This document shows, one piece after another, positions 27,677 to 35,817 of a stretch of 64,000 bases of DNA; positions within the stretch are counted from its first letter, which is position 1; the number at the start of each line of letters is the position of its first letter. Both the position numbers and the translations under genes were made by a program. Below the pieces are notes generated by a model that was not told where the DNA came from, searched no databases, and was given only the letters and a program-made list of their open reading frames with translations. The DNA is taken from positions 1 through 64,000 of the forward strand of contig NZ_WUMO01000005.1 of assembly GCF_009826975.1 (NCBI RefSeq), written 5' to 3'. The stretch is from Flavobacterium sp. HBTb2-11-1 (lineage in GTDB: Bacteria; Bacteroidota; Bacteroidia; Flavobacteriales; Flavobacteriaceae).

Positions 27677-27712
27677 GTTGAAAAAAATATTTATTTTTTC
27701 AACGTTCCGATT

Positions 27713-27742
27713 TTTGAATTTCGAATATAAAAAGTACTTTTG
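27713..27742 (+). promoter_or_regulatory. Promoter of guaA, abutting the start codon
   Basis: TTTG (27713-27716) is followed after 18 nt by TACTTTTG (27735-27742), a full consensus match. The ATG is at 27746, so transcription would begin at or beside the start codon and the mRNA would be leaderless. Confidence 0.7.
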
Positions 27743-27745
27743 CGC

Positions 27746-29275
27746 ATGCAACACAACGTACTTATTTTAGATTTCGGATCGCAATATACTCAACTTATTG
27801 CGCGTAGAGTTCGCGAATTAAATATATTCTGCGAAATTTTTCCTTACAATCACATTCCAAGTGATTTATCAAGTTATAAAGCCGTAATTTTAGGAGGAAG
27901 CCCTTTCTCTGTAAGAGGAGAAGATGCACCACATCCTGATTTATCACAAATTAGAGGTAAAATGCCTTTACTTGCTGTTTGTTACGGAGCACAATATTTA
28001 GCTCATTTCAGCGGAGGTGAAGTAGCAGCTTCAAATACTAGAGAATACGGTAGAGCAAACTTGTCTTATATTAAAGAAGGCGAAACTTTCTTTGAAGGAG
28101 TTTCAGAAAACAGCCAAGTTTGGATGAGCCATAGCGATAGTATCAAAGCGCTTCCAACAAATGCTGTGAAATTAGCTAGCACGCACGATGTAGAATACGC
28201 AGCTTACAAAATTGAAGGCGAAACTACTTATGCGATTCAATACCATCCAGAAGTTTACCATTCTACTGATGGGAAGAAAATGTTGGAGAACTTCTTAGTG
28301 AAAATTGCCGAAGTTCCTCAAAACTTTACTCCAAATGCTTTCGTTGACGAAATGGTCGCAGAATTGAAAGAAAAATTAGGAAACGATAAAGTAGTTCTTG
28401 GTTTATCTGGAGGAGTAGATTCTACTGTAGCAGCAGTTTTATTAAACAAAGCAATCGGACAAAATTTATATTGCATCTTCGTAAATAACGGTCTTTTACG
28501 TAAAAACGAATTCGAAAATGTATTGAACCAATACAAAGGAATGGGATTAAACGTAAAAGGAGTAGATGCAGGAGATCGTTTTCTTGGCGAATTAGCAGGA
28601 ATCAGTGATCCAGAAACAAAACGTAAAACAATCGGTCGTGTATTTATCGAAGTTTTTGATGATGAATCACACTTATTAGAAGACGTAAAATGGTTGGCGC
28701 AAGGAACTATTTACCCGGACGTAATCGAATCTGTTTCGGTAAAAGGGCCATCTGCAACTATTAAATCACATCACAACGTTGGTGGATTGCCAGATTACAT
28801 GAAATTAAAAATTGTAGAACCCCTTAGAATGCTTTTCAAAGATGAAGTGAGAAGAGTAGGAGCTACATTAGGAATAGATCCTGAATTATTAGGAAGACAC
28901 CCTTTCCCAGGGCCAGGATTATCAATCAGAATTTTAGGAGATATTACTCCAGAGAAAGTGAGAATTTTACAAGATGTAGATTCTGTATTTATTGAAGGAT
29001 TGAAATCTTGGGGATTATATGATAAAGTTTGGCAGGCTGGAGCAATTTTGCTTCCTGTAAACAGCGTTGGTGTTATGGGTGATGAGCGTACGTACGAAAA
29101 AGTAGTGGCGCTTAGAGCAGTAGAATCAACAGATGGTATGACTGCTGACTGGGTTCATTTACCTTACGATTTCTTGATGAAAGTGTCAAATGACATTATC
29201 AATAAAGTAAAAGGCGTGAATCGTGTAGTTTACGATATTAGTTCAAAACCACCTGCAACAATTGAGTGGGAATAG
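27746..29275 (+). CDS. guaA: GMP synthase (glutamine-hydrolysing)
   Basis: GuaA converts XMP to GMP with glutamine and ATP. The start is the ATG at 27746 ([17 protein letters not shown]), which aligns with the conserved family N-terminus. A TTG six bases upstream lies within the -7 element. The class I amidotransferase domain has its nucleophile Cys79 in AVCYGAQ and the H/E pair in YHPEVYH. The PP-loop ATP pyrophosphatase domain follows ([14 protein letters not shown] near 216). The C-terminal dimerisation domain ends with KPPATIEWE. The length of 509 residues is usual. A clear terminator follows. Confidence 0.97.
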   Translation: MQHNVLILDFGSQYTQLIARRVRELNIFCEIFPYNHIPSDLSSYKAVILGGSPFSVRGEDAPHPDLSQIRGKMPLLAVCYGAQYLAHFSGGEVAASNTREYGRANLSYIKEGETFFEGVSENSQVWMSHSDSIKALPTNAVKLASTHDVEYAAYKIEGETTYAIQYHPEVYHSTDGKKMLENFLVKIAEVPQNFTPNAFVDEMVAELKEKLGNDKVVLGLSGGVDSTVAAVLLNKAIGQNLYCIFVNNGLLRKNEFENVLNQYKGMGLNVKGVDAGDRFLGELAGISDPETKRKTIGRVFIEVFDDESHLLEDVKWLAQGTIYPDVIESVSVKGPSATIKSHHNVGGLPDYMKLKIVEPLRMLFKDEVRRVGATLGIDPELLGRHPFPGPGLSIRILGDITPEKVRILQDVDSVFIEGLKSWGLYDKVWQAGAILLPVNSVGVMGDERTYEKVVALRAVESTDGMTADWVHLPYDFLMKVSNDIINKVKGVNRVVYDISSKPPATIEWE

Positions 29276-29288
29276 TAGCATAATTTAA

Positions 29289-29325
29289 AATTAAGGTCTT
29301 ACATTTGTAAGGCCTTAATTTTTTA
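29289..29325 (+). terminator. Terminator of guaA
   Basis: The arms AATTAAGGTCTTAC and GTAAGGCCTTAATT enclose ATTT and are followed by a T-run. A -7-like TACATTTG lies across the loop (29300-29307), 31 bases before the next gene. Confidence 0.85.
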
Positions 29326-29338
29326 TAACCTACTATTT

Positions 29339-31252
29339 ATGAGAGAACTTTTAACGATTTCTCTTGTGTTTATTTTGTCTTTTAACAAAATAATTGCGCA
29401 AGATTCAATTATCGAGCACAAGATTCAAAAAGGTGAAACCGCTTATTTTATTGCCCAAAAGTATAAGGTTTCTATCGATGAGATTTACAAACTCAATCCC
29501 GAATCGCAAAACGGAATCAAAGACAATCAGGTTTTAAAGATTCCAGTTCACAATTCAGAAAATACACTTTCAAAGCAGCAAACTCATATTGTTACACCCA
29601 AAGAAACATTGTTTGGTTTATCAAAACAATATCATGTTTCTGTAGAAGCTATTCAGAATGCCAATCAGGAAACTCTTGCCAACGGACTTCAGATAGGTCA
29701 AGAATTGATTATTCCTCAAAATTCTGATCATTCCTTAAAACAAGAAAATGTTATTTCTTCCAAAACTACTCATCAAGTTGTGGCTAAAGAATCTTTATTC
29801 AGCATTGCTAGACAATATAATGTTTCGGTTCAAGATTTAGAAAATTTAAATAAAGATATTTTAATAAACGGATTGCAGATCGGTCAGACGATTTCTATTC
29901 CGAATAAAAGAAAAACGCTTGACGGAAGAGTTCGTGTTATCAATCAAGAAACTGTTTTTCACGTTGTAGAACCAAAAGAAACTAAATTTTCAATTGCCAA
30001 GAAATACGGCATTTCAATAGATCAATTAGAATCTCAAAATCCAGAAATTGTAAACGGATTGATCGTTGGAAACAAATTGGCCATCAATACTACAGCAATA
30101 AAACCAGCAAACGAAAGTGAAGAATTGATGTTGGCTTTGGCCGAAAAACAAGTTGTGGTTGAAAAAACAAAAGCCAAAACAGTTGAAATAGAAGATTTGA
30201 AAGATCGTTTGGTGGTTCAGAAAGAAATGAATCAGAAAATCATAAAGATTAATGATTTGAAAGTGAATCTGAATGATATGAATGGTTCTAAAGAAAACTC
30301 GGTTGAAAAATTGCGTTTGGTTTTGGAAGCCAATAAAAATGTTCAGGATGTTTTAATGGCCAAATTAGATTCGCTTGTTACGACAATGAATGATGATTTG
30401 AAAGAACTAAAGCGAATGGATATTTTGAATGTTGAAGAATCGAGAAGATTAGAAAAACAATCTTCTGAGGGAATCAGTAAAACCAATGAATTATCCTCTC
30501 AACTGAAAAAGGAATTGGCAGAAAACAGAAAAGTGTATGCTGGTTTGATGAATAAAGTAGAGAAAATTGCTGTTGAGGAAAATCAGGAGTATAAGAAGAA
30601 AATCCGCGAAAGCGAGAAAAAAGCCAATACAGAACCTTTACAGCAACGTTTGTCTTTAGAAGAAATTCAGCGCTATAAAGAAGATCAGCAAAAAGGAGAC
30701 GAAAAAAATCAGCTCTTAATTGCTAAAATTGATTCGCTTGACAATCAGAAAAAAATTGAAGTGAAAAGACACATCAGCAAAGCTTCATATTATAGCATGG
30801 AAGCACGGAAGTTTGATGATAAATTGGCTCTGATTAAACTGAAAAAATATCAGGATGAAGCAGTCAAAAAACAAAAAAAGGACAACACTGCCGAAAATTC
30901 AAAAACAATTTCGCTGGAAGAAATGAAACAGGAATTGAAAGACAATCCTTTAAGACCTGATAAAACAGTAAAAGTAGAAGTTTATGATAATCTTAGAGAA
31001 GTTTCGAACGGGTATTACTTAGTTTTGGGTATATTTACAGACGCAGTTGACCGAGATAAGCTTATTATGAAACTCATTGATTCTGGCGATTTTAACGCTA
31101 GTTTCTTTTTCAATATTAACAGCCTTTCGTACTATGTTTACAGCGATAAATTTGAAAACATGGAAGAAGTGCTTTACAAATGCAAGAAAAAAGAAGAAGA
31201 TGAGTTATATAAAGAAATCATAATTGCCAAAGTAGAAATCGATTTGAGATGA
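29339..31252 (+). CDS. LysM-repeat exported protein with coiled coil
   Basis: This 637-residue protein has a signal peptide ending near IIAQ (residue 21). Four LysM modules follow in the first 250 residues (openings HKIQKGETAYFIAQKY, HIVTPKETLFGLSKQY, HQVVAKESLFSIARQY, HVVEPKETKFSIAKKY). A long charged coiled-coil region then spans about 270-530. The C-terminal 90 residues (NGYYLVLGIFTDAVDRDKL, then YYVYSDKFENMEEVL) resemble SPOR-like or gliding-associated C-terminal modules of flavobacterial envelope proteins. There is no hydrolase domain. It probably binds peptidoglycan as an envelope scaffold. It lies upstream of a second LysM gene in the same direction. Confidence 0.85.
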   Translation: MRELLTISLVFILSFNKIIAQDSIIEHKIQKGETAYFIAQKYKVSIDEIYKLNPESQNGIKDNQVLKIPVHNSENTLSKQQTHIVTPKETLFGLSKQYHVSVEAIQNANQETLANGLQIGQELIIPQNSDHSLKQENVISSKTTHQVVAKESLFSIARQYNVSVQDLENLNKDILINGLQIGQTISIPNKRKTLDGRVRVINQETVFHVVEPKETKFSIAKKYGISIDQLESQNPEIVNGLIVGNKLAINTTAIKPANESEELMLALAEKQVVVEKTKAKTVEIEDLKDRLVVQKEMNQKIIKINDLKVNLNDMNGSKENSVEKLRLVLEANKNVQDVLMAKLDSLVTTMNDDLKELKRMDILNVEESRRLEKQSSEGISKTNELSSQLKKELAENRKVYAGLMNKVEKIAVEENQEYKKKIRESEKKANTEPLQQRLSLEEIQRYKEDQQKGDEKNQLLIAKIDSLDNQKKIEVKRHISKASYYSMEARKFDDKLALIKLKKYQDEAVKKQKKDNTAENSKTISLEEMKQELKDNPLRPDKTVKVEVYDNLREVSNGYYLVLGIFTDAVDRDKLIMKLIDSGDFNASFFFNINSLSYYVYSDKFENMEEVLYKCKKKEEDELYKEIIIAKVEIDLR

Positions 31253-31343
31253 TTTTTGAATGAAATAAAACGGCTCGAATTTTGCTTTGGGGAAATCTGT
31301 GAGATATTTTTAAATTAGAAATTAAATTGTTTTAAGCCATATT

Positions 31344-33407
31344 ATGAAATACTATTTAACATTATTGTCTCTTGTGTTCTTTATCAGTTCAAGTGCGTTT
31401 TCGCAGGAAAAAGTGGTGAAGTATAAAGTATCAAGCGGTGAAACTATTAATCAGATTGCTCAAAAATTTAAGGTTACGCCTTATGATATTTATAAGCTAA
31501 ATCCAGATGCCAGAACAGGTTTAAGCCCAAATACAGTATTGCTGATTCCGACGGCAACAGGAGAAGCAAAAAAAGAAGTTGCTGAAACTAAAGCTGCTTC
31601 AGGAAAAGAGATTATTCATGAAGTACAGCCAAAAGAAACGTTTTACAGCATCGAGAAAAAATACGGAATCTCTGATGAAGCTTTAAAAGCAGCAAATCCG
31701 TTTTTGGAAAAAACAGGTGTTCAGATCGGACAGAAACTGGTTATTCCAGCAAAAGGATCGGCTCCAAAAGCAACAGCAAAACCTAAAGAAAAAGGTGCTG
31801 AAAAATATGTATATCATGACGTTCAGCCAAAAGAAACAAAATTTGGAATTGCAAAACAGTATAATATGACTGTGGACGAATTGGAAAAACGCAATCCAGA
31901 TATTGTTAACAATTTGCCAGTCGGTTACAGACTTACCATAAAAGGAACAGCGCCAAAAACAGAACATGTTGCAACAGAAACAGCAAAACCTGCTGAAAAT
32001 AAAAAACCTGCTGAATCTTCTAAAAAAGCAGTAACGTACATGGATTATCAGGTGAAACCGAAAGAAACTTTCTATAGTTTAGGAAGAGTTTTTCATTTAT
32101 CTCAAGACGAATTAGTGGCATTAAATCCGTCACTTTCGGAAGGTGTAAAAGAGGGGATGGTTCTAAAAGTTCCTGCTGGATATGTAGCTCCTGCGCCAAT
32201 TATTGCAGCGCAAGTTCCTGATAAGCCAGCTGATTCTTCTGTAAATAAACCAACGGAAAGTTCTGGTGGCGGAATTAAGATTGTTGATAAAGTAAAATCT
32301 ACTGAAAACGAAAATGTAGAAATTGTTGAATTAACAAAAAAGAAAGGTGTCAATGAGCGTAAAAAAGTAGTTTTACTGCTTCCTTTTAATTTGGCTAAAG
32401 TGCAAAGCGATACTTCAGGAACGGCTAATAGAATTAAAAATGATAAATTTTTAAATATGACTCTAGATTTTTATTCTGGAGCTTTGATGGCGATTGATTC
32501 TGCAAAAACCTTGAAACTGCCAATTGACGTTGCAATTTATGATTCTCAGGAAACTAAAACCACTTCGAATGTTGTAGGTTTGACTCCGAAACTTCAAGAT
32601 GCTGATGCTGTAATTGGGCCATTTTACCAAAGTAATGCAGAAACGGCAGCAAATATGCTGCGTTCGTATAATGTTCCTGTAATTTCGCCTTTATCAAAAG
32701 ATAGTGCTAATCCGATTGATAATTTGTACCAAACTATACCTTCAAATGACGTAATCAAAAATGCAGTTTTTGATTATATGCGTTCTAAAAATGGAAACAT
32801 TGTAGCGGTAGTTGACAAGAAAAAAGAGTCGGTTATCAACTACATTAAGCAAAATCAGAAAGGAGTGGCATTTGCGTCTCTAACTGAAACTGGTGGTTTG
32901 GATGTGGCTAATTTAAAAAGTCTATTAATACCAAATCGTTTGAATTATGTTGTGATGGAAACAGGAAATACAGCGATGGTAAAAGCTACAATTAAGGCTC
33001 TACTAGATTCTCAAAAAACGTGTCAGGTTCAATTGGTGATTTTAGAGCCAAATAGTACATTGGATACAGATGAAATCAATTTTGATAATTTGGTAAAACT
33101 AAAATTAATGTATCCTTCTGTAACTCGCGAAAGTGATGAACAGCCAGTTTTAATTTATGAAAAACAATATCGTCTAAAAAACAAAGCAAATCCGACGACT
33201 TATGCAACTAGAGGATTTGACGTAACGTTTGATACGATGATGCGTTTAATGCAAGGAAAAACATTCCAAGAAACAGCTGATTTGATGACAACTCAGCAGG
33301 TAGACAATAAATTTCAGTATTATAGAAAAGAAGATGGAGGACACGCTAATAAAGGTGTTTACATCTTATATTATGATAGTGACTTAACTTTAAAAGTAGC
33401 AAATTAA
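31344..33407 (+). CDS. LysM protein with periplasmic-binding-protein-like domain
   Basis: This 687-residue protein has a signal peptide (SSAFSQ) and four LysM modules in residues 25-280 (KYKVSSGETINQIAQ, HEVQPKETFYSIEKK, HDVQPKETKFGIAKQ, YQVKPKETFYSLGRV), separated by alanine/lysine/proline linkers. From about residue 335 (KKVVLLLPFNLAK) to the end it has a type 1 periplasmic-binding fold, like ABC amino-acid receptor domains (DADAVIGPFYQSNAETAANML). This architecture is recurrent next to guaA in flavobacteria. The ligand is unknown. Its stop codon overlaps the start of the OsmC gene (TAATG). Confidence 0.88.
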   Translation: MKYYLTLLSLVFFISSSAFSQEKVVKYKVSSGETINQIAQKFKVTPYDIYKLNPDARTGLSPNTVLLIPTATGEAKKEVAETKAASGKEIIHEVQPKETFYSIEKKYGISDEALKAANPFLEKTGVQIGQKLVIPAKGSAPKATAKPKEKGAEKYVYHDVQPKETKFGIAKQYNMTVDELEKRNPDIVNNLPVGYRLTIKGTAPKTEHVATETAKPAENKKPAESSKKAVTYMDYQVKPKETFYSLGRVFHLSQDELVALNPSLSEGVKEGMVLKVPAGYVAPAPIIAAQVPDKPADSSVNKPTESSGGGIKIVDKVKSTENENVEIVELTKKKGVNERKKVVLLLPFNLAKVQSDTSGTANRIKNDKFLNMTLDFYSGALMAIDSAKTLKLPIDVAIYDSQETKTTSNVVGLTPKLQDADAVIGPFYQSNAETAANMLRSYNVPVISPLSKDSANPIDNLYQTIPSNDVIKNAVFDYMRSKNGNIVAVVDKKKESVINYIKQNQKGVAFASLTETGGLDVANLKSLLIPNRLNYVVMETGNTAMVKATIKALLDSQKTCQVQLVILEPNSTLDTDEINFDNLVKLKLMYPSVTRESDEQPVLIYEKQYRLKNKANPTTYATRGFDVTFDTMMRLMQGKTFQETADLMTTQQVDNKFQYYRKEDGGHANKGVYILYYDSDLTLKVAN

Positions 33408-33808
33408 TGACATCAAAAGTAACCTATTTAGGAGATTTAAGAGCGAGTTCAATTCACGTGCAATCAGGAAGCGAAATCATTTCTGACGCACCATTAGATA
33501 ATAACGGAAAAGGAGAAGCGTTTTCTCCAACAGATACAGTTGCAAATGCATTAGCAAGCTGTATGATGACGATTATGGGAATTAAAGCTCGTGATTTAGA
33601 AGTTGATTTTGTTGGTTCAACAGCAGAAGTAACTAAGATTATGAATGCAGAGCCAAGAAGAATTGGAGCAATCGAAATTGTATTTCAAATGAAAAGCAAT
33701 GCTGACGAAAAAAGCAAAACTATTTTGGAACGTGCTGCAATGACTTGCCCTGTATTTTTAAGTTTAAGCAGTGAAATCGAAAAGAAAATTACATTCAACT
33801 GGAATTAA
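33407..33808 (+). CDS. OsmC family peroxidase-like protein
   Basis: This 133-residue protein has the OsmC/Ohr fold. The two reactive cysteines lie in ALASCMMTIMG (near 49) and MTCPVFLSL (near 110). Members reduce organic hydroperoxides through a cysteine pair. The ATG overlaps the stop of the LysM gene by one base, so it is translationally coupled to an envelope protein. A strong terminator follows. Confidence 0.9.
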   Translation: MTSKVTYLGDLRASSIHVQSGSEIISDAPLDNNGKGEAFSPTDTVANALASCMMTIMGIKARDLEVDFVGSTAEVTKIMNAEPRRIGAIEIVFQMKSNADEKSKTILERAAMTCPVFLSLSSEIEKKITFNWN

Positions 33809-33830
33809 TTTTCAACTTAATATTAAAAGG

Positions 33831-33858
33831 AGCTGTCTCAAAAGGACAGCTTTTTTTA
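33831..33858 (+). terminator. Terminator after osmC
   Basis: The arms AGCTGTC and GACAGCT enclose a 7-nt loop and are followed by a run of seven T. Confidence 0.85.
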
Positions 33859-33860
33859 TA

Positions 33861-34020
33861 AGCTTCGGAGAAGCGAAATATTTGTAGAAATTCAAATAAA
33901 GTGAATGCAACAGAGCTCCAGCGGAGCGACATTTTTTTCTAATTAGGATATGTCGCTCCGCTGGAGCTTTGTTATTGATAATAGATTAAATTGCTATAAA
34001 TGTTTCGCTTCTCCGAAGCT
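33861..34020. repeat. Nested double inverted repeat
   Basis: The outer arms (33861-33885 and 33996-34020) pair AGCTTCGGAGAAGCGAAA with its reverse complement. Inside, perfect 19-bp arms (33914-33932 and 33950-33968) pair AGCTCCAGCGGAGCGACAT with its reverse complement. This fills the 346-bp gap between osmC and the GH109 gene; nothing else is seen there. Confidence 0.85.
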
Positions 34021-34154
34021 GAATTTCCAAAATCAAACGGTTTGTAAATACTTTTCGGACTGCCTGTTTTTTGTTTTATAAATGGTCTAAAACAGACAAG
34101 AGAGCAACATCTACTTTGCTCTCTTGTCCCTTTCTAACTAACTAACCAATATAT

Positions 34155-35534
34155 TTATTCTGAAAACTCTAATTTTTTAAGTTTGTTCCATCCTCCACGT
34201 GTAAAATCAGGAATTTCTACAGGAGCAGAATTATGGTCTAATGAAATTTCGGTTAACGGACCAAGACAAGACCATTCGGCCAAATCGTAAACATCCATAT
34301 CAAGAGGAAGACCTTTTTGCAGACAATGAATTAAACGATAGTCCATAATAAAATCCATTCCGCCATGACCGCCCACTTTTTTAGCCTGTTCTTCGATTCC
34401 TTTTGCAATTGGATGTTTGTATTTTTCCATCAACGCTTTTTTCACTTCTTCAGGAACGAAAGAGTGCGCGCTCAATTTTTCATGATTTGGTTTTACGTCA
34501 TCGCTTAATTCTTTTCCGTCCAAAGCATAACCTTCAAGGGGATATTTATTAGCAAAACCTTTTGTACCGCTCAATTGATACATTCTGCTGTACGGACGAG
34601 GAGAAGTAACATCGTGCTGAATGTGGATTGTTTTTCCATTTTCCGTACGAATCATGGTCATCGTATGATCTCCGTTTCTAAAATCTTTAATTTCCTGTCC
34701 CGATTTTTCTTTAATGTAAGCAGGATTTCCAACGGCTTTGGTATCCATAGAAACCAAGAAATTCATTTTATCACCACGGTGAATATTGAGTGCCTGACAC
34801 GCAGGTCCCATTCCGTGTGTCGCATAAATATCGCCGCGGTGTTTAATGTTATAATCCATTCTCCAATTGTTCCAGTATTCTCCCCAGAAAGGCTGTAAAC
34901 CGTGAATGTACGAACCTTCAGCATGTAGAATTTCTCCAAAAACGCCTTGCTGAGCCATATTTAAAGTGGTCAATTCGAAGAAATCATAAACGCAGTTTTC
35001 TAATTGCATGCAATGTTTTCTTGTTTTTTCCGAAGTATCGATCAATTCCCAGATTTCTTTCATAGTTAAAGCGCCTGGAACTTCAATCGCAACATGTTTT
35101 CCGTCTTTCATGGCCTGAACACCTATTACAGCGTGATGTTTCCAATCTGTAGCCACATAAACTAAATCTACATTTGGCAAAGCCGTAACTTTTCTCCAAG
35201 CATTTTCGTCTCCGTAGAATTCCTGTGCTTTTGGAAAACCAGCTTTCGTTAAAATTTCATTTGATTTCGCAGTATTTTCTTGAGTCATGTCGCACAAAGC
35301 CACAATTTCTACACCCGGAATATGTGTCATACGTTCAACAGCGCCAGGACCGCGCATTCCAAGTCCGATGAAGGCAACACGAACGGTTGGAATTGGATCT
35401 GCAGCCATTCTTAGGACATCTTGCTGTCCTTTTGGACGTGAAGGTGTTTTGGTCTTAATCATTTGTGCAGAGGCAATTGTCCATCCGAACAAAAGAAAAA
35501 GGATTGTTATAGGTTTTAAGAAGGTGATTTTCAT
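34155..35534 (-). CDS. GH109-type glycosidase (NAD-dependent, Gfo/Idh/MocA fold), exported
   Basis: This 459-residue protein has a signal peptide (ending ASAQ). It has a Rossmann NAD-binding site GLGMRG at 57-62, EVPGALTMKE at 151-160, and the block IYATHGMGPACQALNIHRGD, in which Tyr237 and His240 match the catalytic Tyr/His region of GH109. The overall order of motifs, including the ending GGMDFIMDYRL and LDMDVYDLAEWS, matches alpha-N-acetylgalactosaminidases of family GH109, which use bound NAD for an oxidation-elimination mechanism. A non-hydrolytic oxidoreductase of the same superfamily is the alternative. It is the last minus-strand gene of the glycan cluster. Confidence 0.85.
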   Translation of the reverse strand: MKITFLKPITILFLLFGWTIASAQMIKTKTPSRPKGQQDVLRMAADPIPTVRVAFIGLGMRGPGAVERMTHIPGVEIVALCDMTQENTAKSNEILTKAGFPKAQEFYGDENAWRKVTALPNVDLVYVATDWKHHAVIGVQAMKDGKHVAIEVPGALTMKEIWELIDTSEKTRKHCMQLENCVYDFFELTTLNMAQQGVFGEILHAEGSYIHGLQPFWGEYWNNWRMDYNIKHRGDIYATHGMGPACQALNIHRGDKMNFLVSMDTKAVGNPAYIKEKSGQEIKDFRNGDHTMTMIRTENGKTIHIQHDVTSPRPYSRMYQLSGTKGFANKYPLEGYALDGKELSDDVKPNHEKLSAHSFVPEEVKKALMEKYKHPIAKGIEEQAKKVGGHGGMDFIMDYRLIHCLQKGLPLDMDVYDLAEWSCLGPLTEISLDHNSAPVEIPDFTRGGWNKLKKLEFSE

Positions 35535-35744
35535 AAGTAGTAATTTTATTTAATGCCTATCGGGCATCTATTTTAATTCGTTGGGTATATTTTTTTAACA
35601 CATAGAAACATAGTCATTGTAAGCTTAAAAAAGGCGTCTCACTAATTTTAATGCATATAGAACTATGTGTTAAAGCTTGCTTTTTCCATAATCTTAAACA
35701 GAAACAGCAAAATTCTATATTTCTATGTGTTTAATTAAACTTTA

Positions 35745-35780
35745 AAAATAACCTCTCTAATGAACCAGATTAGAGAGGTT
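35745..35780 (-). terminator. Terminator of the M1 peptidase gene
   Basis: The perfect 12-bp arms AACCTCTCTAAT and ATTAGAGAGGTT enclose a 7-nt loop, 38 bases after the M1 stop codon, with a short T-run on the minus strand. The rest of the 283-bp gap (35535-35744) holds imperfect repeats of ACACATAGAAACATAG words and no gene. Confidence 0.75.
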
Positions 35781-35817
35781 TTCAAAAACAAAAACAGACC
35801 TAAAGGACTCTTAATAA

